Positions 15,117 to 24,697 are shown, counted from the first letter of the stretch. The stretch: 64,000 bases of DNA from VRUE01 sp963695835 (GCA_963695835.1 CAVOHR010000003.1:62001-126000); one strand, 5' to 3'. The notes: generated by a model not told the origin, from the sequence alone. Translations and numbers: made by a program.

Positions 15117-16334
15117 GTGACCAGACGGATGGACAGCCAAGATAGGTCGCCGGAGGCGATCAGGGTTGATCTTGCCGCACGATTGCGAGCACGTGCGCCC
15201 GAGATCGAGCAGGCAATTTTTACGCGAATCAAGGAGCTCTCTGATCCAATCGGTGATGGGGACCCTGCCTATATCGCCGGCCTCCGGAGTGCGGTCGCAG
15301 AGGCATTTAGATACGGCGTGGAGGCGGTCGAAAAGGGCCGAGAGGAACCGGTGCCGATCCCACCCGAGACGGCGAAGCAGGCTCGTCGCGCTGCCCGGGA
15401 GGGAGTACGGCTAGACACGGTTCTTCGACGCTATGCGGCTGGCGCCAAGTCGTTGGAGGAATTCATCATGGCGGAAGCAGATGGCATTCCCAGCGACGTG
15501 CTTTGTCTGATTCTGAGCGATCAAGGGCCACAGGTTGACCGACTCATGGAATCGGTTTCGGCTGAATACAGGGATGAATTTGAGCAGACCAGGCGCTCAT
15601 CAGTTCAAAAGCAGGCCGACCGCATCTTGCATCTTCTCGAGAGCAGCAGTCTCGTTGGCCCGGCTGATGTCGATTATGACTTCGATCATTATTGGCATAT
15701 TGGAGTGATCCTCACCGGCCCTACGGATTTGACCACGCGCGCACTGCGCGCGCTTGCGGATCGGTTGGGCTGTCGATTGCTCAACATGACTCGCGATCAC
15801 GAGACTGTCTGGGTGTGGCTGGGCCGCTCTCGGGAGCCTGATATGGCGGAGATAGCTCGTTTTCTCAGCATGGACATGCCGGAGGAAGCATCGGCGGCAA
15901 TTGGTGAGCCGCGCCAAGGCCTCGATGGATGGCGTCAGACATTTCGCGAAGCGCAGGCAGCGCTCCAAATCATGCTTTATCGGCCGCAGCCTGTTACTAG
16001 ATGTCGGGATGTGATTCTCGTCTCGGCAATCGTGCGAGGTCCAGCCTTGGCCAGGTCTTTGGTTGAGACTTTCTTGGCGCCCTTAGATGGGCGCAGCGAT
16101 TCTGGGGAAGTTCTGAGGCAGACTCTGCGCGCCTATTTCAAGGCTGATCAGAACGCAAATACCGCAGCTTCGATCCTTGGGGTTAATCGACATACCGTTG
16201 AACGTCGTCTACGAGGCATCGAGAAGAGGCTAGGTCAGACGCTTAATACTTGCGGTGCCCAACTCCAAGTGGCGCTTTGCGTGGAGGAACTGAGCATCGC
16301 TTCCGACCAGGCGATCCAGTCTTCGGGTCCTTAG
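15117..16334 (+). CDS. PucR/CdaR-type transcriptional regulator
   Basis: 405 aa. The C-terminal 60 residues form the PucR helix-turn-helix: LRQTLRAYFKADQNANTAAS followed by ILGVNRHTVERRLRGIEKRL. The middle is a degenerate GGDEF-like domain typical of the family, and the N-terminal half is a helical RsbRD-like region (DTVLRRYAAGAKSLEEFI). PucR proteins usually activate nearby metabolic or biosynthetic genes; its position just before the LmbU-like gene suggests cluster-associated control. GTG 15117 is used; ATG 15129 is an equally reasonable start. No clear ribosome binding site. Confidence 0.85.
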   Translation: MTRRMDSQDRSPEAIRVDLAARLRARAPEIEQAIFTRIKELSDPIGDGDPAYIAGLRSAVAEAFRYGVEAVEKGREEPVPIPPETAKQARRAAREGVRLDTVLRRYAAGAKSLEEFIMAEADGIPSDVLCLILSDQGPQVDRLMESVSAEYRDEFEQTRRSSVQKQADRILHLLESSSLVGPADVDYDFDHYWHIGVILTGPTDLTTRALRALADRLGCRLLNMTRDHETVWVWLGRSREPDMAEIARFLSMDMPEEASAAIGEPRQGLDGWRQTFREAQAALQIMLYRPQPVTRCRDVILVSAIVRGPALARSLVETFLAPLDGRSDSGEVLRQTLRAYFKADQNANTAASILGVNRHTVERRLRGIEKRLGQTLNTCGAQLQVALCVEELSIASDQAIQSSGP

Positions 16335-16476
16335 GCAGGAGCTGCCGCAGTTGCAAACCGCGCTGTTTATTTAGGCCGTTTTGTACCAGAAAACGGATCG
16401 TGGTGTGTCACATAGGCACACGACGAGTAGCCGAACCACTGCGAGAATCCTGTGCATGGAGGGAGGGGTAGCGACG

Positions 16477-16995
16477 ATGTCGGCTGGGCGGGGTGAGGGT
16501 CCATCCCGTCTTCGGGGCACGACCCCCGTTGCCTGGACGCCAGGTGAGGATATTGACGCCGTTGGGTGGGTGCGAGCTGGACATCGGTTGGGGGCGATGA
16601 CGCGCTGCAGTCAATGGTGGCTTGGGGATTGGGTGCGCTACGGGACCGCACGCTGGGGCGAGAAGTATAAAGAGGCGTCGCGAATTACAGGGTACGATAT
16701 CCAGAGCCTACGAAACATCGCCTATGTTGCCGGCAGTGTCGAAGCGTCCCGACGTCGGGATGATTTGACATGGAGTCATCACGCCGAGGTGAGTTCGTTA
16801 GAGCCATCCGAGCAGGACAGATGGCTTGACCTCGCGGCTTCGGAGAGGATGTCCGTATCCGATCTCCGAATGGAGCTGCGAGCTATGCGGCGAGGCGACG
16901 ACCGCTCTACAGCGCGTCTTACTCCGTCAAAGGGGGCGACAGAGACCGTGACGTGTCCAGAGTGCAACCACGAATTCGAAGCGCCTGTCCGGTAA
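16477..16995 (+). CDS. LmbU-like cluster-situated regulator
   Basis: 172 aa. The central region GDWVRYGTARWGEKYKEASR, ITGYDIQSLRNIAYVAG, SRRRDDLTWSHHAEVSSL and SVSDLRMELR follows the pattern of LmbU-family regulators (LmbU, NovE and relatives), transcription factors found almost only in antibiotic clusters. I chose ATG 16477 because GGAGGGAGGGG lies upstream; ATG 16456 is possible. Unusually, the extreme C-terminus carries a CPECNHEF motif, a lone CxxC that could bind metal or pair with another subunit. It opens the biosynthetic cluster and is the best candidate for its specific activator. Confidence 0.8.
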   Translation: MSAGRGEGPSRLRGTTPVAWTPGEDIDAVGWVRAGHRLGAMTRCSQWWLGDWVRYGTARWGEKYKEASRITGYDIQSLRNIAYVAGSVEASRRRDDLTWSHHAEVSSLEPSEQDRWLDLAASERMSVSDLRMELRAMRRGDDRSTARLTPSKGATETVTCPECNHEFEAPVR

Positions 16996-17115
16996 GTCCT
17001 TTGGTAGGCCGTGGAAGAGTCGGGTTGAGTCAATTCGCTGTCGCAGGATGGAAGAGCCGCCTGTAAACGACCATGCGGACCGTGCCCCATCATTGAAACG
17101 GGAGTCTGAGGTAGT

Positions 17116-18552
17116 ATGAGCGTGACCGAACCTGCAGTGACCCTGGGGGCCAATGCGAAGGGCAACCCCAATCTTCCGCTTGAGCGGCTGCAGTCGCTCT
17201 GCGATGCGGGATCGTTCGAAGCGATCCGCTCGGCTGCCGCGTCAACGAGGCCTGGCGTGCCGATGTCTTCAGGCGACGGCGTGGTTGCCGGCTTTGGCCA
17301 CGTCGCTGGCCGTCCAATTGTCTGCTACGCGCAGGATGTCAGCTTTGTGGGCGGTTCGCTCGGAGTAGCTCAGGCTGAGACAATAAATCGCCTGCTGAAG
17401 ATCGCTGGCCGCTCTCGCCTTCCGGTTGTGAGCCTGATCGAGTCGGGGGGAGCGCGCATGCAGGAGGGGACGGCGGCGCTCTGTGGGTATGCGCAGATCT
17501 TTCGCAGGAACGTGATGCTTTCCGGCCGGGTGCCGCAGATTTCCGTTGTGGCCGGCCTTACTGCCGGCGGTGGAAGCTACTCTCCTGCTCTGACCGATTT
17601 TGTTGTGATGACCGATGACGCAGCAATGTTTCTCACGGGTCCGACTGTCATCCGGGACGTCTTAGGCGAGGATGTCGAGGCTCATGAGCTGGGCGGTCGT
17701 AAAGTGCATGAGCGCAACGGCGTCTGCGATCTTGTCGCGTCGGATGAAGACTCAGCCATAGCGCTGGCACGCGATCTGCTTGGCTACCTGCCCCAATATG
17801 CGGGCGGCGCCTTGCCGTGGTGTGCTGGGATAGCTCCGGAGCATGACGATTTTGACGAGCATGTGCCACGATCTCCGCGCAGTGTCTATGACGTTCGTGG
17901 TGTAATCCACGGTGTTTGTGATGCCGGCTCGTTTCTTGAGCTCGCACCGCGATGGGCACGCAACATTGTGACCGGGTTAGCACGACTGGAAGGCAAGCCC
18001 ATAGGCGTGATCGCGAACCAGCCGCGCTATCTCGGCGGTGTGCTCGACAGCGAGTCCTCCCAGAAGGCTGCCCGCTTCGTCGAGACTTGCGACGCCTTTT
18101 GCTTACCGCTGGTCGTCTTGGTCGACACGCCAGGATTCCTACCTGGAATAAAACAGGAGCATGCCGCTGTGATTCGGCACGGCGCAGCGCTCGTCAAGGC
18201 ATTTGCGAGAGCGATGGTGCCGCGGTTGACCGTTGTCCTTCGCAAGGCGTTCGGTGGAGCCTTCATTGCGATGAACTCGAAAGATCTCGGGGCCGACTTA
18301 GTCTTTGCGTGGCCACGCGCAGAAATCGGCGTAATGGGCGCGCACTCGGCGACTGGAATTATCCATCGACGGGAGCTGTCCTCTGCAGTCGACCCGCTCG
18401 TCAAGCGGCAATCACTGTCTGCTGTTTATGCCCGCGAGCACCTTAGTGCTGAGGTAGCGGCCGCTGGCGGCTTTATCGATGAGGTAATTGAGCCGTGCCA
18501 GACGCGTGCTCGTATTGCCGGGGGGTTGGCTGTAGTAGGAGACAGTAGATGA
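17116..18552 (+). CDS. Acyl-CoA carboxylase carboxyltransferase (PccB/AccD-like)
   Basis: 478 aa, biotin-dependent carboxyltransferase beta subunit. Seen: the N-terminal half with LIESGGARMQEG and VVAGLTAGGGSYSPALTDF (oxyanion-hole glycines), and the C-terminal half with LVDTPGFLPGIKQEHAAVIR, LRKAFGGAFIAMNS and PRAEIGVMG. The family carboxylates acetyl- or propionyl-CoA to malonyl- or methylmalonyl-CoA. With three YASH-type ATs in the cluster, methylmalonyl-CoA supply is the likely role (inference). No biotin-carrying alpha subunit is in the window, so it must use one encoded elsewhere. It is somewhat shorter than typical PccB (about 520 aa). Confidence 0.88.
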   Translation: MSVTEPAVTLGANAKGNPNLPLERLQSLCDAGSFEAIRSAAASTRPGVPMSSGDGVVAGFGHVAGRPIVCYAQDVSFVGGSLGVAQAETINRLLKIAGRSRLPVVSLIESGGARMQEGTAALCGYAQIFRRNVMLSGRVPQISVVAGLTAGGGSYSPALTDFVVMTDDAAMFLTGPTVIRDVLGEDVEAHELGGRKVHERNGVCDLVASDEDSAIALARDLLGYLPQYAGGALPWCAGIAPEHDDFDEHVPRSPRSVYDVRGVIHGVCDAGSFLELAPRWARNIVTGLARLEGKPIGVIANQPRYLGGVLDSESSQKAARFVETCDAFCLPLVVLVDTPGFLPGIKQEHAAVIRHGAALVKAFARAMVPRLTVVLRKAFGGAFIAMNSKDLGADLVFAWPRAEIGVMGAHSATGIIHRRELSSAVDPLVKRQSLSAVYAREHLSAEVAAAGGFIDEVIEPCQTRARIAGGLAVVGDSR

Positions 18553-18651
18553 TGAGTTGTACCCTCCTACCATGAGTCCATTGGGTGTTTACGATCAGTG
18601 CTACGCGGGCGCTGAGGGCGCATGTGAGCGTTCGGCACTGGTGGCCTTTCA

Positions 18652-19422
18652 ATGAAACGACATTGGCGACCCGCGGTTGCTGTGGTCCTAGTCACGGTCG
18701 GAGCGGTCTACATGTGGAGTCAATGGACCGGCGACACCACTGTGCCCGCTTCCATCGGCGAAGCTCTTTCAAGCTTTAGATCCCATATCGGCAGAGCACA
18801 CCGCCGTCCGGGACTACCGAAGTACGGTGTCTATGTCTACAGGACCCAAGGAAGCGAGACGCTCGACACCGCCATTCTCGGCAGCACGCATAAGTATCGG
18901 GGAAGTTCGACCATAACGGTCGAGCCTTCTACCTGTGGCATAAGGGAACGGTGGCAGGTCCTTACGACGCGCTGGAACCAGTCAACGACATGCCAAGCAA
19001 AAAGAAATGGGCTGCGAGCGAGTTCGCTCAGCGAACATCATGAGTTTTTCGGAACCGTGTCCGCCCTCTCCTATCCCTGTCGGGATTCCCATGAGCCTCA
19101 GGCATCCAACTATCGGATTGGCTTGCGATGGACGATCTCGTGCGGCAATTCGGCGGACTCGGCTCGGATCAGCTCAAGCGTTGTCGCATTCCAAGCGATC
19201 AAAGTTGACGAAGAACGGATCCCGGCGTTCAAGATCCGCTCTCGAGTGGTATTCGACGGCGAAGTTGTCGGAGCCTCTCTTGTGAGAGATTGGAGGCGAC
19301 AGTCCGACAGCCTCTTGCTTCGGCGCACTGTCGACACGAAGGCTAGTGTCAACGTTATCGGGGGAGGCCATTACGACGAGAACTATTCGCTCAAGATTTC
19401 GTCGATCGCGCCTCACAAATGA
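18652..19422 (+). CDS. Hypothetical membrane-anchored secreted protein
   Basis: 256 aa. An N-terminal MKRHWRPAVAVVLVTVGAVY gives a positive start and one hydrophobic segment, so the rest is probably outside the membrane. The body is strand-rich with several Cys (STCGIRERW, TCQAKRN, YPCRDSH, ISCGNSA) that could form disulfides. No family is recognised. It is alone between the carboxyltransferase and the ABC genes, with about 100 bases before it and 300 bases of apparently empty sequence after it. Confidence 0.5.
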   Translation: MKRHWRPAVAVVLVTVGAVYMWSQWTGDTTVPASIGEALSSFRSHIGRAHRRPGLPKYGVYVYRTQGSETLDTAILGSTHKYRGSSTITVEPSTCGIRERWQVLTTRWNQSTTCQAKRNGLRASSLSEHHEFFGTVSALSYPCRDSHEPQASNYRIGLRWTISCGNSADSARISSSVVAFQAIKVDEERIPAFKIRSRVVFDGEVVGASLVRDWRRQSDSLLLRRTVDTKASVNVIGGGHYDENYSLKISSIAPHK

Positions 19423-19724
19423 TTCCGTTACTGCGCATCGTTGTCGCTCATCGGGTCGAGGATCAATACGATGTGCGGGAAGCTCCGCTGATCGGAGAGC
19501 TGACCAAGGATCAACCACATGACGAAGCCCAATAATTTGAAAGTGTCGCGCGTTCGAGCAAAGACGACAGAGTGCCCAATGAGGCCTTGTGCTCAACTGC
19601 TTAGGTCATCACGGCGACTGCGGCGTGAGGTGTGGAAATCCAATGGCGGTGCGTCGGGGCTTTCAGGGTGCTCGTTGGCAGCGAGGGCTACTGTGACCTT
19701 GCCAAAGCGCCACCACTGATCATG

Positions 19725-20462
19725 ATGAGGGGCGACGGCGCAATTAGAGCGGAGGACCTTTGCGTTCGTCGTGGCGGCGAGCGCGTCCTACGGTCGATCT
19801 CCTTTTCAATCGGCGCCGGCAGGGTTGTCGGACTGCTTGGCCCTAGCGGTTGCGGCAAGACCACGCTAATGCGGGCGATTGTCGGCGTGCAGGTTGTGGA
19901 GTCCGGTGGTGTGACAGTGCTGGGGCAACCATCCGGCTCGCGCTGGCTGCGCTCGCGAGTGGGCTACGTCACGCAGGCTCCATCGGTGTACCCCGACCTG
20001 AGTGTGCGCGAGAATCTGCGCTATTTCGGGCGTGTACTTGGCACGCGACGGGAGCGCATTGACGATGTGATCGAGACGGTGGAGCTTGGTACGGAGGCCG
20101 ACCGGGTCGTGAGCACGCTTTCCGGTGGCCAGCATGCCCGCGCATCCCTTGCTACGGCCCTGCTTGGTGAGCCGGATGTGCTCATCCTTGACGAGCCGAC
20201 TGTGGGCCTTGACCCTCTGCTGCGGCTGGATCTGTGGGGAACCTTTGCGAGGCTCGCGCGTGAGGGCACGACCCTGCTCATTTCCAGCCATGTAATGGAG
20301 GAGGCGGAGCACTGCGACGAGCTGTTGCTGATGCGCAGCGGGGAGCTTCTTGCCGCCGAAACGCCGGAGGCGTTACGCGCTCGGACTGGCCACGGGCGGC
20401 TCGACGAGGCATTCCTGACCTTGATTGAAGCGGGCGAGAGAGAGGGAGTGGCGACGCGATGA
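19725..20462 (+). CDS. ABC transporter ATP-binding protein (ABC-2 type exporter)
   Basis: About 245 aa from ATG 19725 (19722 is also an ATG; an upstream frame to 19632 is open but looks non-native). Seen: Walker A GPSGCGKTT, Q-loop YVTQAPSVYP, signature LSGGQHARASLA, Walker B LILDEPTVGLDP, and the H-loop ISSHVMEEAEHCD. This is the DrrA/NodI-like class that powers drug or lipid export. Its stop overlaps the permease ATG by four bases, so the two form one exporter. Probably exports the cluster product. Confidence 0.92.
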   Translation: MRGDGAIRAEDLCVRRGGERVLRSISFSIGAGRVVGLLGPSGCGKTTLMRAIVGVQVVESGGVTVLGQPSGSRWLRSRVGYVTQAPSVYPDLSVRENLRYFGRVLGTRRERIDDVIETVELGTEADRVVSTLSGGQHARASLATALLGEPDVLILDEPTVGLDPLLRLDLWGTFARLAREGTTLLISSHVMEEAEHCDELLLMRSGELLAAETPEALRARTGHGRLDEAFLTLIEAGEREGVATR

Positions 20463-21196
20463 ACACGCGCATTATCGCCGCGACGTCGCTACGCGTGCTG
20501 ACACAGCTGCGCCGCGATCCGCGAACGATCGCGCTGTTGATGCTGGTGCCGCCGATCCTTCAAGCCCTGCTCAAGGGGGCGTTCTACGAGGACCCCAAGA
20601 CCTTTCAGCACATCGGAGGGCCACTGCTGGGTCTGTTCCCTCTGAGCACGATGTTCGTTGTCACCTCGGTAACGACCCTGCGCGAGCGTACTACCGGCAC
20701 CTTGGAGCGGCTTATGTCGCTCCCGATGGGCAAGCTCGACTTGCTTTTCGGATACGGCATCGCATTCGCGCTGGTCGCAATCCTTCAGGCGAGCTTCACC
20801 GCTGCGGTGGTCTTCGGTCTGCTGGGCCTCGATGTCGTCGGTTCAACTGCGGCGGTGGTCGCGTTGGCGGTCGGTACTGCACTGCTCGGTATGTCACTCG
20901 GCCTTTTCGCAAGTGCCTTTGCGCGAACCGAGTTCCAGGCCGTGCAGTTCATGCCCGCGATAGTCCTCCCGCAGTTCTTGCTCTGCGGCCTCTTTGTCCA
21001 GCGTGATCAGATGATCGGGATCCTGCATGTGGTTTCCGCGGTGCTGCCTTTGACCTATGCATTTGATGCCCTAAACCGGGTCACGACGCTGGGTTACCTT
21101 GGATCTCGCGGCACCCTAGATGTGTGCGTCGTCGCGGGTGCGACGATCCTTCTGCTCGCGCTCGGGGGAACGACCCTGCGTCGCCGTACCCCCTAG
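20459..21196 (+). CDS. ABC-2 type transporter permease
   Basis: 245 aa, six hydrophobic segments. FVVTSVTTLRERTTGTLERL is the conserved elbow/coupling region of ABC-2 permeases, with PMGKLDLLFGYG after it and LPLTYAFDALNRV near the last helices. It overlaps the ATPase gene (ATGA). This is a half-size permease that should act as a dimer with the ATPase. About 200 bases with no gene follow. Confidence 0.9.
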   Translation: MNTRIIAATSLRVLTQLRRDPRTIALLMLVPPILQALLKGAFYEDPKTFQHIGGPLLGLFPLSTMFVVTSVTTLRERTTGTLERLMSLPMGKLDLLFGYGIAFALVAILQASFTAAVVFGLLGLDVVGSTAAVVALAVGTALLGMSLGLFASAFARTEFQAVQFMPAIVLPQFLLCGLFVQRDQMIGILHVVSAVLPLTYAFDALNRVTTLGYLGSRGTLDVCVVAGATILLLALGGTTLRRRTP

Positions 21197-21393
21197 CGGC
21201 TGGTCAAGCGGATGCAGGGATAGGTCGCACTACGAGAACGCGGCGAGCAAACCTGGGCTGCATCGCGACTACGACGAGCGCTGGCACGGTCGCGGCCCTC
21301 GCTTCGAGACGGCGCTGTGGGCTCTGCGCAGTTGACCAGCCCGCCACATTTGACCTACGGGCTCGTCGACGGCTACGGTGACGCAGAAGATCA

Positions 21394-22227
21394 ATGAACG
21401 TTTGCGGCATCCCGTTTACCTATCGTCATGTTCCGGATTGCGACCACCCGGTGTTGCTTCTGCCTGGCCTCACTGGGAAAGACTGGATCTGGCGAGCGAC
21501 GGATGTAGATCTAGTCCGCGCGGGGTACGGAACGATTCTCTGGAACTCCGCGGTGGCGGAGCTTGACATTGACGCACTGACCCCCGGAGGAACAGGCTCT
21601 CTTATCAGCGGGATCAGCGACGCAGCACTCGCGATGTTGGACGATCTGTCCATCGACAAAGTCCTGGTCTGCGGCAATTCGCTCGGGGCTCTACTTGGTC
21701 TTGACTTCGCGAGCCGGCACCCAGAGCGTACTGCAGGCATGATCTTCAGCGGCTGCCCGGGGCTGGGCGAGAAGATAATCGACACCAGCTACATGATAAG
21801 TCACAGCGAGCGGGAGGTTCTTGAAGAGTTTAGAAGCCGGATGTTCCAAAACGAGCCAGCGTGGGTCAGGCCGTTGATGGAAGAAACGATTGAGATGGCG
21901 CTTCCCCGACCAATTCAGCTAAAGATGCTGAAACTGCTGCGCGCGGCGGCATCGTACGACACCCTTAACTGCGTTCCGCGCGTCACATGTCCTACGTGTG
22001 TCGTCTGGGGGGAGTATGATCGGATCACTCCTCTGGAGAACTGGGAGCCGCATTTCGCTAAGTTCCCTCATGCCGAGGTACACATAGTGCCTAACTGTGG
22101 CCATTCGCCGATGATCGAGATGGCGGACGAGTGGATGGAGCTGGTGCGGGGTTTCGTTGGACGAGTCATCCCTCTGTCTGGCGCCGAGACCGTGGCGGTT
22201 GGAGGCGTCACCGCGCCAGCCGGATGA
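21394..22227 (+). CDS. Alpha/beta-hydrolase
   Basis: 277 aa. The nucleophile elbow GNSLG (around residue 92), acid in GEYDRIT and catalytic His in NCGHSPM complete a classic triad; PGLTGKDWIW forms the oxyanion region. There is no signal peptide. It is the first gene of a coupled set (hydrolase, ACP, SDR, AMP ligase): its TGA overlaps the ATG of the ACP gene. In such settings these enzymes act as type II thioesterases or release/ester-forming enzymes on acyl-ACP; the exact reaction is not visible. Confidence 0.85.
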   Translation: MNVCGIPFTYRHVPDCDHPVLLLPGLTGKDWIWRATDVDLVRAGYGTILWNSAVAELDIDALTPGGTGSLISGISDAALAMLDDLSIDKVLVCGNSLGALLGLDFASRHPERTAGMIFSGCPGLGEKIIDTSYMISHSEREVLEEFRSRMFQNEPAWVRPLMEETIEMALPRPIQLKMLKLLRAAASYDTLNCVPRVTCPTCVVWGEYDRITPLENWEPHFAKFPHAEVHIVPNCGHSPMIEMADEWMELVRGFVGRVIPLSGAETVAVGGVTAPAG

Positions 22228-22562
22228 GCAAGCGGATGATGTCGGCGACGGCCTGGACGCCCGAAAGAGTATTCATGGAGATCCTTCTTCCTTTGGTGGG
22301 GGAGGTCGAGGAAGAACTCGGTGCCGAAATTGCGAAGGATCGTGCAACGCCACTGCTAGGCGAGGGGACTGTACTTGACTCCCTTGCGGTCGTTACTCTT
22401 CTGATCTCGGCGGAGGAGCAGATCGAGAGCAAGGTTGGTCGCCCGATCAAACTTGTCGACGAGCAGGCGATGTCCCGCCGAGCAAGTCCGTTCCGAACCC
22501 TGGGGACGCTGGCGGACCATATCTCGGGACTGCTGGAGTCTTCGGAAGCTGCAAGGCCCTAG
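22224..22562 (+). CDS. Discrete acyl carrier protein
   Basis: 112 aa from ATG 22224, which overlaps the hydrolase stop. The phosphopantetheine site is the Ser in TVLDSLAVVTLL. The four-helix pattern and acidic helix 2 (ISAEEQIESKVG) fit an ACP, although it is longer than a typical 80-aa ACP because of an N-terminal helix. It presumably carries an acyl or aryl chain between the neighbouring AMP ligase and SDR, apart from the PKS ACPs. It would need the PPTase encoded two genes downstream. Confidence 0.8.
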   Translation: MSKRMMSATAWTPERVFMEILLPLVGEVEEELGAEIAKDRATPLLGEGTVLDSLAVVTLLISAEEQIESKVGRPIKLVDEQAMSRRASPFRTLGTLADHISGLLESSEAARP

Positions 22563-22570
22563 GTGGGCGC

Positions 22571-23290
22571 GTGGCGCCCAATAAACCCGTCATGACAGGA
22601 CAGCCCGTCACGCTAGTCACGGGGACTCGGAAGGGCCTTGGACGATTCCTTGCCCAGTACTACGCCGGGAAGGGACATCAGGTGGTTGGCTGTAGCCGCC
22701 GCGGGATCGACTGGTCTGCGGAGAACTATGAGCACGTAGAGCTCGACGTCGCCGATGAGGAGGCGGTCCAGGGGTTGTTCGGGCGCCTTCGCTCGTATGG
22801 ACGGCTGGATCACTTGATAAACAACGCCGGCGTTGCTTACCTAAACCACTCACTGCTCACACCTGTCAGCGCAGTTAGCGCAACGCTGGACACGAACGTC
22901 CTTGGAACCTTCCTCTTCAGTCGAGAAGCTGCGCGAGTTATGAAGCGGGGTCGCTTCGGTCGGATCGTCAACGTTACGTCGTCAGCTGTGCCTCTGAAGC
23001 TCGAGGGTGAGGCGGCCTATGCTGCGTCGAAGGCCGCCATAGTCACTCTGACGGAGGTGCTAGCACGTGAGCTGGGGCCACTGGGCATCACGGTCAACGC
23101 AATAGGCCCAGGGATTGTGGACACGGACTTGATCCGGGGTGTTCCGGCGGAGAAGATGGAGCGGGTGCTGGCTCGACACGCGATTCCACGTATGGCTATA
23201 CCTCAGGAGGTGGCCAACGTCGTCGACTTCTTCATTTCTCCTGACAGCCAGCTGGTGACCGGCCAGGCGATCTACCTCGCGGGGCCATGA
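22571..23290 (+). CDS. SDR-family 3-oxoacyl-ACP reductase (FabG-like)
   Basis: 239 aa from GTG 22571. Seen: NADP-binding TGTRKGLG, NNAG (INNAGVAYL), the catalytic Ser in VTSSAVP, and YAASK with the catalytic Tyr and Lys. The C-terminus QLVTGQAIYLAGP is FabG-like. FabG-type enzymes reduce beta-ketoacyl-ACP. With a discrete ACP before it and an AMP ligase overlapping its end by four bases, it probably modifies an acyl chain held on that ACP. The position argues for a separate starter or side-chain branch rather than the PKS modules, which have their own KR domains. Confidence 0.88.
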   Translation: MAPNKPVMTGQPVTLVTGTRKGLGRFLAQYYAGKGHQVVGCSRRGIDWSAENYEHVELDVADEEAVQGLFGRLRSYGRLDHLINNAGVAYLNHSLLTPVSAVSATLDTNVLGTFLFSREAARVMKRGRFGRIVNVTSSAVPLKLEGEAAYAASKAAIVTLTEVLARELGPLGITVNAIGPGIVDTDLIRGVPAEKMERVLARHAIPRMAIPQEVANVVDFFISPDSQLVTGQAIYLAGP

Positions 23291-24687
23291 CGTCAACGGG
23301 GATAATCAGCACGCGTATCAGCAGGTACGTCGACGAGCCGGCAATTATCTGGCGCAACGCACGAGTATCGTACGCCGAGTTGCGTGAGCTCATTCGGGCT
23401 GCGCGAGATACCCTCATAAGCGAAGGGGTGGGTAGGGGATCGGTGGTTGCCGTCATCGGGAATTTCAGCCCTAATGCGATCGCGACCGAGCTCGCGCTGT
23501 TCGAATTGGGCTGTGTGGTTGCGCCGCTGCGGCGGGGCGATGAGGTCAGGCACGAGGAGCTTTGTAAGATTGCCGAAGCGGAATGGGTCGCGAGCATCGA
23601 TGAGGACGATTGCCTCGAGGTGCGGCGCCGCTCGGGCGGCGCAGAGCACCCCCTACTGTCCCAGCTCACGCAGGATCGGCGAGCCGGCCTGATCCTGTTC
23701 TCGTCAGGCACCAGCGGCGTAGCCAAGGGTGCGCTGCATGATGCGGAGCGATTCTTGGCCAAGTTCGATAGGCCAGCTCGTCCCCTTTCAATGTTGGCGT
23801 TTCTGCTGTTCGATCATGTAGGGGGCATAAATACGATGCTCCATGCGCTCCTGAACGGTGGAAGTCTCGTGGTGCCGACTGGCCACAGTCCTGAGGCCGT
23901 CGGATCGGCGATAGAGCAACATCGAGTCGAACTCTTGCCCACCTCGCCGACGTTTCTAAATCTTCTCCTGCTCAGTGGGGTGGACCAACGGTATGATCTG
24001 AGGAGCCTTCGCGTTATCTCGTACGGCTCGGAGCCTATGCCTGAGTTCACGTTGCAGACGGTGTGCACGCGGCTGCCGGCCGTCAAGCTGCACCAGACGT
24101 ACGGCATGACGGAGCTGGGAATTCCTGTGTCTAAGTCTCGCAACTCTGACTCCTTGTGGATGAAGTTTGATGGGGAGAACTGTTCCTATCGAGTGCGCGA
24201 TGGAATGCTGGAGGTCAAGACGCGCAGTGCAATGCTCGGATACCTGAATGCGCCGAGCCCGTTCACCGACGATGGCTGGTTCATGACGGGGGACGCGGTT
24301 GAGGTAGAGGGGGAGTGGTTTCACGTGCGTTCCCGTCGATCGGAATTGATCAATGTGGGTGGCCAGAAGGTCGTCCCCGTTGAGGTGGAGAGCGTGCTTG
24401 AGGAAATGGACGGCGTGGAGGAAGCCGTTGTCTCGCCTGAGGCGTCCCCCCTGACGGGCGAGATCGTGTGTGCCTCGGTGCGCCTCCAGCGAACCGAGGC
24501 GCTGCAAGACTTTCGTAAACGGCTGCGTCGTCATTGCGCTGGTCGACTGCCGCGCTACATGGTTCCGCAGAAAGTCGTGATCGTCGATCAGACGCTCCAT
24601 TCAGCACGGCATAAGAAGCAGAGGGCAGCCGGGTTGACGCCAGAGGCAGGCATCGACGGGGCGCCTGCAGCCGCGTCAGAGGAGTGA
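23287..24687 (+). CDS. Acyl-AMP ligase (ANL superfamily)
   Basis: 466 aa, ATG overlapping the SDR stop. Seen: the P-loop LFSSGTSGVAKG, the acceptor motif TYGMTELG, GDAVEVEGEWFHV, and RRSELINVGGQKVVPVEVES (hinge and ribose-binding part). The C-terminal catalytic Lys is probably in ARHKKQRA, an unusual version of the NGK motif. It is shorter than most acyl-CoA synthetases (about 500-550 aa). Next to a discrete ACP it most likely activates a carboxylic acid and loads it onto that ACP. The substrate cannot be read from the sequence. Confidence 0.85.
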   Translation: MTSTGIISTRISRYVDEPAIIWRNARVSYAELRELIRAARDTLISEGVGRGSVVAVIGNFSPNAIATELALFELGCVVAPLRRGDEVRHEELCKIAEAEWVASIDEDDCLEVRRRSGGAEHPLLSQLTQDRRAGLILFSSGTSGVAKGALHDAERFLAKFDRPARPLSMLAFLLFDHVGGINTMLHALLNGGSLVVPTGHSPEAVGSAIEQHRVELLPTSPTFLNLLLLSGVDQRYDLRSLRVISYGSEPMPEFTLQTVCTRLPAVKLHQTYGMTELGIPVSKSRNSDSLWMKFDGENCSYRVRDGMLEVKTRSAMLGYLNAPSPFTDDGWFMTGDAVEVEGEWFHVRSRRSELINVGGQKVVPVEVESVLEEMDGVEEAVVSPEASPLTGEIVCASVRLQRTEALQDFRKRLRRHCAGRLPRYMVPQKVVIVDQTLHSARHKKQRAAGLTPEAGIDGAPAAASEE

Positions 24688-24697
24688 GCCCTGCGCC

